From Gemmatimonadaceae bacterium (GTDB lineage: Bacteria > Gemmatimonadota > Gemmatimonadetes > Gemmatimonadales > Gemmatimonadaceae): DNA of 64,000 bases. Position numbers and translations under genes: made by a program. A model generated the notes under the pieces. It did not search any database, was not told where the DNA came from, and saw only the letters and a list, made by a program, of their open reading frames with translations. Each line of letters begins with the position of its first letter. Within the stretch, counting starts at the first letter, position 1. Below are positions 9,071-17,385 of the stretch, piece after piece. Where the stretch lies: NCBI GenBank assembly GCA_036003045.1, contig DASYSS010000057.1, positions 1-64,000 of the forward strand. Reading direction: 5' to 3'.

Positions 9071-10240
9071 ATGCCGGAGCCTATCTACCTCGACCACGCC
9101 GCCACGACCCCGGTCCGCGCCGAGGTGCTCGAGGCCATGCTGCCGTTCTACGGGCCGCGCTTCGGGAACCCGTCGAGCATCCATCGTTGGGGGCGCGACG
9201 CTCGCACGGCGCTGGACGAGGCGCGCGAGCGCGTCGCCCACTGTCTTGGCGCGCAGCCCGACGAAATCTGCTTCACGTCGGGCGGTACCGAGGCGGACAA
9301 TTTCGCGATTCTGGGCACCTGGCGCGCGCTCCACGGAAGCAGCCGGAACGCCGTCGTTACCTCGCCGATCGAGCACAAGGCCGTGCTCGGCGCGGTTCAT
9401 CAGGCGGGGCACGAGGGAGCCGCAGAGCGTCAGTGCGCGGTGCTTTCGACAGGCGTCGTCGACGCCGCATCGTTCACTTCGGTCGTCCGCGACGATACGA
9501 CGATCGCCAGCGTCATGTGGGTGAACAACGAGATCGGCACGGTTCAGCCGGTCGCCGAGCTGGCCGCCCACGCGAAGAGCGTCGGCGCGATCTTCCACAC
9601 CGACGCCGTACAGGCGTTCGGCAAGATCACGATCGACGCCGCAGCGACTCCGTTCGACCTCCTCTCGGTGTCCGGCCACAAGATCGGCGCGCCCAAGGGA
9701 ATCGGCGCGATGTTCATCCGCCGAGGCATCGGGATTGAGCCGCTGTTGCACGGTGGCACGCAGGACCGCGGCCGTCGCGCCGGCACGGAGAACGTCGCCG
9801 CGATCGTCGGTCTGGCTCGCGCCGCGGAGCTGGCCGTTGCAGAGCGTGAGGAAGACTGTACGCGACTCTCGGCGTTCCGCGACCGCCTCGAGCAGGCGCT
9901 CGTCGCGCGGATTCCCGATGTCGTGATCCACGGCCGCGGCGCCCCAAAGCGCGCGCCGCACATCCTGAACGTCTCCGTGCCCGGCACCGACAGCGAATCG
10001 ATGCTCATGGCGCTCGACCTTCGGGGCATCGCCTGTTCGGCCGGTTCGGCGTGTCAGAGCGGAAGCGTCAACGCGTCGCACGTCCTCGAGGCCATCGGCG
10101 TCCCGCCGGAGCTCGGCAACGCGGCGATTCGCATGAGCGTCGGCTCGCTTACGACCGACGCCGCGATCGATCGCGTGGCCGAAGTCTTCCCGGCCGTCGT
10201 CAACAAGGTGCGCGGCATGTCCGCCGCCGCCGCGGACTGA
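9071..10240 (+). CDS. Cysteine desulfurase (IscS/NifS family)
   Basis: A 389-residue PLP enzyme that takes sulfur from cysteine and passes it on as a persulfide. Seen are the N-terminal YLDHAATTP, FTSGGTEADN at about 68-77, the PLP lysine Lys204 in SVSGHKIGAPKG and catalytic Cys328 in the loop SAGSACQSG. mnmA starts 7 nt downstream, which suggests it feeds sulfur to tRNA 2-thiouridine synthesis; a wider role in Fe-S assembly is possible. No iscU or iscR is adjacent. The gene starts at ATG 9071 after a short gap (9053-9070) that contains TATATT. Confidence 0.93.
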   Translation: MPEPIYLDHAATTPVRAEVLEAMLPFYGPRFGNPSSIHRWGRDARTALDEARERVAHCLGAQPDEICFTSGGTEADNFAILGTWRALHGSSRNAVVTSPIEHKAVLGAVHQAGHEGAAERQCAVLSTGVVDAASFTSVVRDDTTIASVMWVNNEIGTVQPVAELAAHAKSVGAIFHTDAVQAFGKITIDAAATPFDLLSVSGHKIGAPKGIGAMFIRRGIGIEPLLHGGTQDRGRRAGTENVAAIVGLARAAELAVAEREEDCTRLSAFRDRLEQALVARIPDVVIHGRGAPKRAPHILNVSVPGTDSESMLMALDLRGIACSAGSACQSGSVNASHVLEAIGVPPELGNAAIRMSVGSLTTDAAIDRVAEVFPAVVNKVRGMSAAAAD

Positions 10241-10247
10241 TGGATCG

Positions 10248-11402
10248 ATGAACGTAGTCAGCAGTTCCGGTCCACCCGTCCACTCGTCCACCCGTCCACC
10301 CGCTCGAGGGCGCGTTCTCGTCGCCATGTCCGGCGGAGTCGACTCTTCGGTCGCCGCCGCGCTTCTCGTTGAACAGGGCTACGACGTCGTGGGCGCGACG
10401 ATGAAGCTCTTTTGCCACGACGGCGACCTGCCGGACCGCCCCTGCTGTTCGCTCGATTCGGTGAACGATGCGCGCCGCGTCTGCCACACGCTCGGCATTC
10501 CGCACTACGTGCTGAACCTCGAGAGCGCGTTCGGCCGCGACGTCGTCGACGATTTCGTCGGCGAGTATTCGCGCGGACGCACTCCGATTCCGTGCGTCCG
10601 CTGCAACACGTTCACGAAGTTCCGCGACCTCGTCGCCAAGGCCGACGGAATCGACGCGCGCTGGGTGGCCACCGGACACTACGCTCGCGTCGTCGATGGC
10701 GTGTTGCATCGCGGCGTCGATCCGTCGAAGGACCAGTCGTACTTCCTCTGGGGAATCAACCGCTCCGTGCTATCGCGGATGATCCTGCCCGTGGGCTCGC
10801 AGACGAAGCCGGAGACACGCGCCGTCGCGCACCGCCTCGGCCTCGAGGTGGTGGCGGAGAAGACCGAGAGTCAGGACATCTGCTTCGTCCCCGACGGCGA
10901 CCACACGAAGATCATTCGCCAGCGACTCGGCGACGACGCGCCGTCGCTCGCGCGCGGACCGTTCGTGCTCTCCAACGGAGAGATCGCCGGCACGCACGAC
11001 GGCTTCGCACGGTTCACGATCGGGCAGCGCCGTGGCCTGCCGGGCGGATTCCGCGTGCCGATGTTCGTCGTGGAAATTCGTCCGGAAGACCGCGCGGTCG
11101 TGATCGGCCCGCGCGAGGAGTTGCTCGGACGCGGCGTGATCGCGCGCGGCATGAATTGGCTCGTCGACGCGCCCGATGTCGGCGCCCGAGTCGAAGTTCA
11201 GGTGCGCCACCGCGCGGCGCCCGCCCGCGCCGAGATCGTGCGCGTAGACAGCGACGAAGTCGAACTGGCGCTCGACGAACCGGTCGCCGCGATCACGCCG
11301 GGCCAATCGCTCGTCCTGTACGACGGCGCGCGTGTGCTCGGCGGTGGCTTGATCGAGCGTGGAATGCGGGGGCGGGGGGCGTTGCCGGTTTTAGCGGCGT
11401 AA
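10248..11402 (+). CDS. mnmA: tRNA-specific 2-thiouridylase MnmA
   Basis: A 384-residue ATP pyrophosphatase that thiolates U34 of tRNAs. Visible are the PP-loop SGGVDSSV near residues 28-35, the catalytic cysteine region PCVRCNTFTKF, TGHYAR, KDQSYFL and the second cysteine in SQDICFVPDGD. The core normally begins with a strand such as RVLVAMSGG. Here about 20 extra N-terminal residues precede it, and residues 8-19 are encoded by a copy of the octamer repeat. No in-frame ATG, GTG or TTG lies between ATG 10248 and the PP-loop methionine, so the repeat appears to be translated. The gene is probably co-transcribed with the cysteine desulfurase. Confidence 0.95.
   Translation: MNVVSSSGPPVHSSTRPPARGRVLVAMSGGVDSSVAAALLVEQGYDVVGATMKLFCHDGDLPDRPCCSLDSVNDARRVCHTLGIPHYVLNLESAFGRDVVDDFVGEYSRGRTPIPCVRCNTFTKFRDLVAKADGIDARWVATGHYARVVDGVLHRGVDPSKDQSYFLWGINRSVLSRMILPVGSQTKPETRAVAHRLGLEVVAEKTESQDICFVPDGDHTKIIRQRLGDDAPSLARGPFVLSNGEIAGTHDGFARFTIGQRRGLPGGFRVPMFVVEIRPEDRAVVIGPREELLGRGVIARGMNWLVDAPDVGARVEVQVRHRAAPARAEIVRVDSDEVELALDEPVAAITPGQSLVLYDGARVLGGGLIERGMRGRGALPVLAA
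10271..10302 (-). repeat. Octamer repeat array 1 (4 units), inside the mnmA 5' end
   Basis: Four consecutive 8-bp units TCCACCCG, one with a T variant (TCCACTCG). The G-rich strand is the minus strand. It encodes GPPVHSSTRPP of MnmA, the reading seen when an 8-bp repeat is translated (24 nt = 8 residues). Confidence 0.85.
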
Positions 11403-11405
11403 AAA

Positions 11406-11433
11406 GGGGTGGACGGGTGGACGGGTGGACGGG
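11406..11433 (+). repeat. Octamer repeat array 2 (3 units) with canonical G-quadruplex pattern
   Basis: Three units GGTGGACG directly after the mnmA stop. The strand reads GGGG-N5-GGG-N5-GGG-N5-GGG, which satisfies the usual G3+N1-7 rule for intramolecular G-quadruplexes. It faces array 3 (11470-11493) as an inverted partner. Confidence 0.85.
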
Positions 11434-11469
11434 AAACTACCTCAGTTCTCAGATCTCGGTGGTTCGCTG

Positions 11470-11493
11470 TCCACCTGTCCACCTGTCCACCTA
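11470..11493 (-). repeat. Octamer repeat array 3 (3 units), abutting the dnaJ stop codon
   Basis: Three units TCCACCTG. The final one is TCCACCTA, whose CTA is the complement of the dnaJ TAG stop. Together with array 2 it makes an inverted pair with a 38-nt loop between the converging mnmA and dnaJ genes. It is therefore a plausible bidirectional terminator. Confidence 0.8.
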
Positions 11494-12636
11494 GTACTTC
11501 AATCCCCCCGCATCGGCGAAGTCCCGCATCGCCTTCTCCTGCTCTTCGGTGAGCTTTTCTGGCACGCTCACCTGCACCTCGATGATCAGGTCGCCCTTGT
11601 GGTCGTCCTTCGTGATGCCCTGACCTCGCACGCGAAAGCGTTTTCCCGCGGGAGTGCCGGGTGGGATTTTGATCGCGACTTTTTTGCCGTCGAGCGTCCG
11701 CACGCTGATCTTCGAGCCCAGCGTCGCTTGCGCGATGTTGATCGGCACTGGCGCGACGACGTCGAGGCCTTCGCGCCGGAAAAAGCGGTCCGGTTCGACT
11801 TGGAACGTGATTAGCAGATCGCCGGCGGGGCCGTTTCGCGTGCCGCGCCCGCCCTGTCCCTTGAGACGAATCTTCGTTCCCGTGTCGACGCCCGGCGCAA
11901 CGGTGATCATCACCTTCTTTCGCGTACGAACCTCGCCGACGCCGTTGCACGTCGGACATCGCTCGCTGGGAACGGTTCCCTTCCCGAGACACATCGGGCA
12001 AGGACGCTGCACCGCGAACCCGCCCTGGCCGAACGAGATCGTTCCGCGGCCCGAGCACTCAGGACACGTCTGAATCTTCGCGCCGGGCGCGGCACCGGTG
12101 CCGTGGCAGGTCGGACACTCCTCGTTCACCTCGAGCTCGATCGGCACTTTGCCGCCGAGGGCCGCGACGCGAAACGGAATGTTGAGTTGCGACTCGATGT
12201 CCTGTCCCCGCTCCGGTCCCCGCGGCCGCGATCCGCGAGCGGCCCCTCCGCCGCCGAACATCGAGCTGAAGAGGTCTCCGATGCCGCCCAACCCGACGTC
12301 GTTGAAGTCCTCGAACCGGAATGACCCGCTGGCGAACGGATTCTGCGCGCCAGCCCCCCCGGGCTGCTGCCCAGGCCGTCGCTGCCCTCCGCCGCCCCCG
12401 AAGCCGCCGAATGCGCCGAGTGAGCGCATCGTGTCGTACTGTTTGCGCTTCTCGGCGTCGCCCAACACCTGGTAGGCTTCCGAGATTTCCTTAAAGCGCT
12501 CGGCGGCCTTTGGGTCGTTGGGGTTTTTGTCGGGATGGTGCTTGGCGGCGAGCTTCCGGTACTGCTTCTTGACCTCGTCCTGCGAAGCGGAAGCGGGCAC
12601 GCCAAGGACCGAGTAGTAGTCCTTCGTCTGAGCCAT
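11491..12636 (-). CDS. dnaJ: Chaperone protein DnaJ
   Basis: A 381-residue type I J-protein and co-chaperone of DnaK. The J domain occupies residues 5-70 with HPD at 34-36. A Gly/Phe-rich linker follows (about 74-135). The zinc domain carries four CxxCxGxG motifs, with cysteines at 174/177, 191/194, 213/216 and 227/230. The two C-terminal substrate-binding beta domains complete the protein. It lies 16 nt downstream of grpE and is probably co-transcribed with it; dnaK is not in the window. The stop codon is part of an octamer repeat array. Confidence 0.96.
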   Translation of the reverse strand: MAQTKDYYSVLGVPASASQDEVKKQYRKLAAKHHPDKNPNDPKAAERFKEISEAYQVLGDAEKRKQYDTMRSLGAFGGFGGGGGQRRPGQQPGGAGAQNPFASGSFRFEDFNDVGLGGIGDLFSSMFGGGGAARGSRPRGPERGQDIESQLNIPFRVAALGGKVPIELEVNEECPTCHGTGAAPGAKIQTCPECSGRGTISFGQGGFAVQRPCPMCLGKGTVPSERCPTCNGVGEVRTRKKVMITVAPGVDTGTKIRLKGQGGRGTRNGPAGDLLITFQVEPDRFFRREGLDVVAPVPINIAQATLGSKISVRTLDGKKVAIKIPPGTPAGKRFRVRGQGITKDDHKGDLIIEVQVSVPEKLTEEQEKAMRDFADAGGLKY

Positions 12637-12652
12637 ATCGATCAGTACGTGC

Positions 12653-13285
12653 TCAGCCGTTCCACTGCTTCACGACCACGCGCGCCGGGCGTAAAAGCTG
12701 GCCGTTGAACAAGTAGCCCACCTGGAAGACGCGCGAAACGACGTGGTCGTCCTCGGGCGATAGGGCCGGTTCCGTGACTACCGCCTCATGGAGGGCGGGG
12801 TCGAAAGTTTGGTCGATTGGGTTGATCAGCTGAAGACCCGCCGCGCCAAGCGACTTCAAGAACTTCCGCTCGACCATCTCTACGCCCTGTACGAGGGTCG
12901 AGGGATCGACCGTAGCGGGATCGACGTGCGCGAACCGCCCAAGGTCGTCGAGCGCGTCGAGTAAGTGCTTGGCGAGATCGGCCTGAGCCCGGCTCGTCAA
13001 CTCCCCCCGCTCCCGCGCGGTTCGCTTGCGATAGTTGTCGTATTCGGCGGCGAGCCGAAGGTATTTGTCGCGTTCGGCAGTCAGCTCTCTCTGGGCATTT
13101 CCGCCACCCACGACCGGGTCGGCCTGGGCGACGTCGGAGTCGCCGGGATCAGCCTCGGGCGCGAACGCCTCCGCCGGAAGCTCGCGGATTTCGTCGGTCG
13201 GACTGGCCGCGTCCCCGTCGGCTTGGCGGCCGGCCCCGTCGGCCGCGCGTGAGGACTCGGCCTCTGGCTTTTTCGGATGCTTCAT
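12653..13285 (-). CDS. grpE: Nucleotide exchange factor GrpE
   Basis: A 210-residue GrpE. It releases ADP from DnaK in the DnaK/DnaJ/GrpE cycle. About 65 acidic, low-complexity N-terminal residues are followed by the coiled coil ([19 protein letters not shown]) and the C-terminal beta domain ([27 protein letters not shown]). The start was set at ATG 13285, where the protein begins [11 protein letters not shown] and an AGGA lies a few bases upstream. An upstream in-frame extension lacks family features. The gene reads away from the ydhR-like gene at 13431. Confidence 0.94.
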   Translation of the reverse strand: MKHPKKPEAESSRAADGAGRQADGDAASPTDEIRELPAEAFAPEADPGDSDVAQADPVVGGGNAQRELTAERDKYLRLAAEYDNYRKRTARERGELTSRAQADLAKHLLDALDDLGRFAHVDPATVDPSTLVQGVEMVERKFLKSLGAAGLQLINPIDQTFDPALHEAVVTEPALSPEDDHVVSRVFQVGYLFNGQLLRPARVVVKQWNG

Positions 13286-13430
13286 CGTTCCTGAATGTTC
13301 GCGGTACCGGTGGCGGGGTGCAACGGCCATACCCTGTATCACTGCCGGATCGACAGCACGCCTCTGGCAGCCCCCTCCGAAGGGTCGTACGGTAAAGCCT
13401 CAGGTAATCCACTTCAATTCGGAGCCCGTC

Positions 13431-13760
13431 ATGGCCGACCATCTGCTGCAGATCAACTTCACGCTGTCGGTTCCGGTCGAGGAATACGAGCATGCGACCG
13501 AGGCTGCTTCACACGCGATCTCCGGCGTCTCCGGCCTGCGATGGAAGATCTGGATCGCGAACGCGGAGACTCACGAAGCGGGCGGAATCTACTGTTTCGA
13601 GAGCCGCGAGTCGGCGGACGCGTACCTCAACGGCCCAATCGTCGCCGCTCTCAAATCGGCGCCGTTCGCCCACGACGTGAGCGTCAAGCACTTCGACTAT
13701 CTCGAGAACGCGACCGCGCTCTGTCGTGGACCGGTCGCCACGGCGTTGCAGGGTGTGTAG
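13431..13760 (+). CDS. YdhR-like small protein (putative mono-oxygenase, dimeric alpha/beta barrel)
   Basis: A 109-residue protein with the ferredoxin-like pattern of the YdhR family. Features are an N-terminal strand (HLLQINFTL), a helix with EEYEHATEAASHAI, SGLRWKIWIAN, then EAGGIYCFESRESADAYL. The frame is open well upstream, but the domain begins at this ATG and the family length is about 100 residues. The exact reaction of YdhR proteins is not settled in my knowledge, so no substrate is assigned. It is monocistronic and convergent with cinA, with a hairpin between the two. Confidence 0.7.
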   Translation: MADHLLQINFTLSVPVEEYEHATEAASHAISGVSGLRWKIWIANAETHEAGGIYCFESRESADAYLNGPIVAALKSAPFAHDVSVKHFDYLENATALCRGPVATALQGV

Positions 13761-13767
13761 GTCCGAT

Positions 13768-13793
13768 CGTCGTCGATAGACTATCGCGCGACG
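13768..13793. terminator. Hairpin between convergent ydhR-like gene and cinA
   Basis: CGTCGTCGATAG at 13768-13779 is largely complementary to CTATCGCGCGACG at 13781-13793 (one bulged base), directly after the ydhR-like stop and over the cinA stop. No clear T-run follows, so it may only be a 3' end stabiliser. Confidence 0.35.
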
Positions 13794-15100
13794 CTTACAC
13801 TGGCACCCCGCACCGCCGGCGCTGATTGATTCGCGAGCAAACGCACACGCAACTGATCCAGCGTGTACTGAGCAGCGCGCTCGCGAATCTCCGCGCGGTC
13901 TCCCCACAGATGGTGAAGCTGCGTCGTCACATCTCCGTCGATGTCGACGGCCAGCCACACCGTGCCCACGGGTTTCTCCGGAGTGCCCCCGGAGGGCCCG
14001 GCGATTCCGGTGATCGCCAGGCCGACGTTCGCGCCGGTGACGCGACGCGCGCCGGCGGCCATTTCTCGAACGACTTCGTCACTGACCGCGCCATGCGCGG
14101 CGAGCGTTGCGTCGCTCACACCGAGCGTCTCGCGCTTCACGTCGTTGTGGTACGCGATGACGCCGCCCAACACTGCGTCGCTCGAGCCGGGAATCGCGGT
14201 GAGTCGAGCGCCGAGTAGGCCGCCCGTGCAGCTTTCGGCGACGCCGATCGTCAGCCCGCGCGACCGGCACATCTCGAGCACGACGGCCGCCAAGTCGGCG
14301 TCGTCCTCCCCGTAGATCCACTGGCCCGCGCGATCGCGCAGACGCGATGCCGCGCGCGCGATGGTGCCCATGGCGTCGCGCTCCGGCGCGTCGCGCACGG
14401 TGAGCCGGAGGTCGACGCCGGTGATCGACGGCAAATACGCCAACTCAACGCCGAGCGGACCGCCGTCCATCGAGCCGATCTTGTCGGCGAGGAGTGACTC
14501 GGAGATTCCCGTCGTTCGCAACGTGCGCGAGCGGACCACCGTCCCCGTCGCGACGCGCGATGCGAGCCGCGGAAGGAGCGAGTCGGCGAGCATGCCGCGC
14601 ATCTCGCGCGGAACGCCCGGAAGCATCGCGACCCAGCGGCCTCTTTCGTCCTCGAGCCAGACGCCCGGCGCGGAGCCGTGGTTGTTCTGCAGCTTCGTCG
14701 CCCCGACGGGCATCATCGCCTGCTGCTTGTTGGCGGCGGGAAGCGGGCGGTTGAAGCGCTTGAGCCAGCGCTCTTCCATCCATCGGAAATGCTCCTCGTC
14801 GAGCTCCATTCGTCGGCCGAACAGCTCGGCGATCGATTGCTTGGTGAGGTCGTCCGACGTCGGACCCAGCCCGCCGGTCGTGATGACGGCGCCGCTGCGC
14901 TCGAGGGCTTCGGCGACCGCGCGCTGAATCGCCGTCGCGGTGTCGCCGACGGTCGCGCGCCGCACGACGTGCATACCGAGCGACGCAAGCGCGCGCGCCA
15001 GATGCGCGGCGTTCGAGTCGACGGTGAAGCCGAGCAGGAGCTCGTCGCCGATCGTGACGATCTCCACCGCGGTGCCGCGCTGCAGTTCCTGCGAGGTCAT
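13781..15100 (-). CDS. cinA: CinA: competence/damage-inducible protein with NMN amidohydrolase domain
   Basis: A 439-residue two-domain CinA. The N-terminal MoCF-like domain (IVTIGDELLLG and ITTGGLGPTSDDLTKQ) corresponds to the ADP-ribose-type pyrophosphatase. The C-terminal domain (GVAESCTGGLLGARLT, GVIAYHNDVK, ITGIAGPSGGTPEKPVGTVW) corresponds to nicotinamide-nucleotide amidase PncC. Known members recycle NMN in NAD salvage. The ATG at 15100 overlaps the pgsA stop by 4 nt (ATGA); translation of the frame upstream of that point lies on pgsA and is not real. It is co-transcribed with pgsA, an arrangement I know from other bacteria. Confidence 0.94.
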   Translation of the reverse strand: MTSQELQRGTAVEIVTIGDELLLGFTVDSNAAHLARALASLGMHVVRRATVGDTATAIQRAVAEALERSGAVITTGGLGPTSDDLTKQSIAELFGRRMELDEEHFRWMEERWLKRFNRPLPAANKQQAMMPVGATKLQNNHGSAPGVWLEDERGRWVAMLPGVPREMRGMLADSLLPRLASRVATGTVVRSRTLRTTGISESLLADKIGSMDGGPLGVELAYLPSITGVDLRLTVRDAPERDAMGTIARAASRLRDRAGQWIYGEDDADLAAVVLEMCRSRGLTIGVAESCTGGLLGARLTAIPGSSDAVLGGVIAYHNDVKRETLGVSDATLAAHGAVSDEVVREMAAGARRVTGANVGLAITGIAGPSGGTPEKPVGTVWLAVDIDGDVTTQLHHLWGDRAEIRERAAQYTLDQLRVRLLANQSAPAVRGASVSVAR

Positions 15101-15729
15101 TTTTGAGGGACGGTGGAAAAAATGCTCCCGAAGCTGCGCAAGTAGATCGCGAGCGAAAAGATCGTGAGCGCCACGGCGACGATCATCGCGAGCCATCCGA
15201 CGGTGCCGTTGAACATGGCGAACGCTTCCCACAATTCGCCGCGCCACGACTGTGCTTCTTTGAGCGCCACGGCGAAGAACCAACAGTAGGCGCATCCTTG
15301 CCAGAACAGCTGAATCGCCGTCTTCCACTTCGCCGGGCCGATCGCGGCGATCACCACGCCGCGCCGCGCCGCCGCTTGCCGAAAGAGCGTCATGAACAGC
15401 TCTCGCCCAAGCACGACCAACACGACCCACAACGGGAGGCCCATCAAGCCGAGCGGCGTAACGAACGGGAGATGCGGCGCGAGCAAGTACATCGGGATCA
15501 GCGTCGCGACGAGGAGCAGCTTGTCGGCGAGCGGATCGAGAAGTCGGCCGAGGTCGGTTTCCTCTTTGCGCGAACGCGCGAGATATCCGTCGATGTAGTC
15601 GGTGACGGCCGCGATGACGAAGAGAACGAACGCCGTGAGACGAAGCCCCCAAGAGTTTGCCAGCGGCAGCGTCGCAATGAGCGGCGTCGCGACGATGCGG
15701 CCAACCGTGAGGGCGTTCGGCAGATTCAT
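15097..15729 (-). CDS. pgsA: CDP-diacylglycerol--glycerol-3-phosphate 3-phosphatidyltransferase
   Basis: A 210-residue integral membrane enzyme that makes phosphatidylglycerol phosphate. The CDP-alcohol phosphotransferase motif D-x2-D-G-x2-A-R-x8-G-x3-D-x3-D is complete: Asp44, Asp47, Gly48, Ala51, Arg52, Gly61, Asp65 and Asp69. Several hydrophobic helices follow. The N-terminal MNLPNALTVGRI is typical of PgsA. The gene overlaps cinA downstream by 4 nt. A 128-nt gap separates it from mglA, which lies at higher coordinates on the same strand and therefore upstream; that gap holds octamer array 4. Confidence 0.95.
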   Translation of the reverse strand: MNLPNALTVGRIVATPLIATLPLANSWGLRLTAFVLFVIAAVTDYIDGYLARSRKEETDLGRLLDPLADKLLLVATLIPMYLLAPHLPFVTPLGLMGLPLWVVLVVLGRELFMTLFRQAAARRGVVIAAIGPAKWKTAIQLFWQGCAYCWFFAVALKEAQSWRGELWEAFAMFNGTVGWLAMIVAVALTIFSLAIYLRSFGSIFSTVPQK

Positions 15730-15822
15730 GTCGACGGGGAAACTACACAGGGTGACGGCGCTCTGGATCGCGCGGGCTTACCTAGAATCTCCCGCCCTCC
15801 AACGCCTGTTCCAAGACCTACG

Positions 15823-15852
15823 TCCACCTGTCTCCCCGTCCACCCGTCCACG
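15823..15852 (-). repeat. Octamer repeat array 4
   Basis: Units TCCACCTG, TCTCCCCG, TCCACCCG and a partial TCCACG lie between the mglA stop (15858) and the pgsA start (15729). The G-rich strand is the minus strand, the same as the flanking transcripts. One unit is degenerate, so this looks like an older copy. Confidence 0.75.
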
Positions 15853-15857
15853 CACGC

Positions 15858-16535
15858 TCAGGCGAGCGACTTCAGCACCAGCTTGCTGACGATCTTGAGC
15901 GTGTCGAAGACCCCGTCGCCGTTCACCGCCACCGCTTCGATGTAGGGGGCGCGCTCGATCCATTCGCCGGTCCCCAGCTGCTCGACCAGGCGCTCGCCCG
16001 GGTGCGCGGCATCGTTCATCACGCGCCTTCGCGCCGGATCGGTGACCTCCCAGCCCGGGTTGAGCGCCGACTGGAGCTCGCGGATCGAGGAGGCGTTCGG
16101 CAGATCGCGCTTGTTGTACTGAATCACGAATGGCATCGACGTCAGGTCGTACCCGTACTCGGCCATGTTGTCGTACAGGTTCTGCATGGCCTCCTGATTC
16201 GCCTCCATGCGCTCAATCTGCGAGTCGCCGACGAAGACGATGCCGTCGACGCCCTTGAGGATCAGCTTCCGGCTCGCGTTGTAGTAGACCTGGCCGGGCA
16301 CCGTATAGAGGTGGAACCGCGTCTTGAACCCGCGGATCGTGCCCAGGTCCACGGGAAGAAAATCGAAGAAGAGCGTGCGCTCGGTCTCGGTGGCGAGCGA
16401 GATGAGCTTGCCCCGAGTGTCCGGCTCGACCTGGCCGTAGACGTGCTCGAGGTTCGTCGTCTTTCCGCCCAACCCGGGACCGTAGTAGACGATCTTGCAG
16501 TTGATCTCGCGTGACGCGTAGTTGATCATCGACAT
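15858..16535 (-). CDS. mglA: MglA-like Ras-family GTPase with C-terminal-half insertion
   Basis: A 225-residue small GTPase of the bacterial polarity type. P-loop GPGLGGKTT lies at 19-27, [21 protein letters not shown] at about 78-98 covers the switch II region, and NKRDLP lies at 141-146. In Myxococcus, MglA sets cell polarity and motility, with MglB as its GAP. Family members are usually about 195 residues. Here roughly 30 extra residues lie between the NKRD helix and the final [15 protein letters not shown] block (about 155-195). The mglB-like gene ends 12 nt upstream, so the pair is one operon. No motility gene is in view. Confidence 0.93.
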   Translation of the reverse strand: MSMINYASREINCKIVYYGPGLGGKTTNLEHVYGQVEPDTRGKLISLATETERTLFFDFLPVDLGTIRGFKTRFHLYTVPGQVYYNASRKLILKGVDGIVFVGDSQIERMEANQEAMQNLYDNMAEYGYDLTSMPFVIQYNKRDLPNASSIRELQSALNPGWEVTDPARRRVMNDAAHPGERLVEQLGTGEWIERAPYIEAVAVNGDGVFDTLKIVSKLVLKSLA

Positions 16536-16547
16536 GGCTGCGTTCCG

Positions 16548-17033
16548 CTATTGAAACAGCTTGTCGATTTCGTCGTCGGCGCCGGCCAGGATGCTGGGTC
16601 CGGCCGCTTGCGCGCTCCGCGTGAATACGGTTTCGAACAACTGTGAAAGCTCTCCGACGGTTTGGCGAAGCTTGAGCCGCACCAAGCCGAGCGTGGTTCG
16701 ATTGTCGAACAGCACGACGAGGATGACGCGGCGGGCGATGTCGGCGAGATACATCGACTCCTTCTCGCCTTGATGGAACAGCGAGTTGAAGTCGTTCTCG
16801 CCGATCAGCTTCGCGAGTTGATCGTTAGCGCTGAAATCGGCGGCGGTGAGGGTCGCGAACGCGGTCGGATCGAACGTCGGGCGCTCGCCAACCGTCGCGA
16901 TCAGTTGGCCCGTCCGGTCGACGAGCAGCGCGCACCGCGCGTTGCAGTCAACGAGAAACCGGTCGAGGGCCTTCGTGATCGCGCCAAAATCATCTTCGGT
17001 GAACGACCAACTGGCGCTCACGGAAGGGGCCAT
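16548..17033 (-). CDS. mglB: MglB-like roadblock/LC7 domain protein
   Basis: A 161-residue roadblock protein, the expected GAP partner of MglA. The core runs from DFGAITKALDRFLVDCNARC through LLVDRTGQLIATVGE and NDFNSLFHQGEKESMYLADI to LVVLFDNRTTLGLVRLKLR, followed by a helical tail ending in Leu-Phe-Gln. The frame is open upstream, but the domain begins shortly after the ATG at 17033. I saw no good Shine-Dalgarno there, so the start is less certain than the identity. It lies between the small membrane protein gene and mglA. Confidence 0.88.
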   Translation of the reverse strand: MAPSVSASWSFTEDDFGAITKALDRFLVDCNARCALLVDRTGQLIATVGERPTFDPTAFATLTAADFSANDQLAKLIGENDFNSLFHQGEKESMYLADIARRVILVVLFDNRTTLGLVRLKLRQTVGELSQLFETVFTRSAQAAGPSILAGADDEIDKLFQ

Positions 17034-17046
17034 TTCGAGGGAAGTC

Positions 17047-17385
17047 CTATTCGAGGTGGGAATCCAAGCGACGGAGGAGCCGTTCACCCGTTCGCCGAAG
17101 CAACGGACGGCGTTCCCACGCCACGTAATCATGCAACAGGTGAACGGTCTCGGGCCCCGGTTTGCGACCGAGGTATCCAAGCGCCGCCAGGCGCCTGACG
17201 GGCTTCCTGCTGAACAAGTCACGCCGCGACCGCTGAATCTGCGAATTCCACGCGGCCGCCCCGAGTATTAGACCGACGAGGAAGCCCCCCGTCACGGCCC
17301 ATCCTGTTCCATTTGCGCGGCTTCGGCGCTTTCTCGCCGTCCCGGCCCACCGGTCCACCGGTCCACCGGCCCATCTGCCGTTCAC
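17047..17385 (-). CDS. Small single-pass membrane protein, unknown function
   Basis: A 112-residue open frame starting at a GTG that overlaps the recR stop (GTGA). It has one hydrophobic segment (WAVTGGFLVGLILGAAAW, about residues 29-46) followed by an Arg-rich basic tail with a YLGRKPGPETVHLLHDYVAW stretch that looks like a folded cytoplasmic motif. The first 15 or so residues (GRWAGGPVDRWAG) are encoded by octamer array 5 and may be dispensable or not translated. I do not recognise the family. Position and overlap suggest it is made with RecR or MglB; coding status is likely but not certain. Confidence 0.55.
   Translation of the reverse strand: MNGRWAGGPVDRWAGTARKRRSRANGTGWAVTGGFLVGLILGAAAWNSQIQRSRRDLFSRKPVRRLAALGYLGRKPGPETVHLLHDYVAWERRPLLRRTGERLLRRLDSHLE
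17345..17376 (-). repeat. Octamer repeat array 5
   Basis: Units GCCCACCG, GTCCACCG, GTCCACCG and GCCCATCT, in the CCGG-rich variant. The array lies within the 5' end of the small membrane protein gene just after recR. The minus strand is G-rich. Confidence 0.75.
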
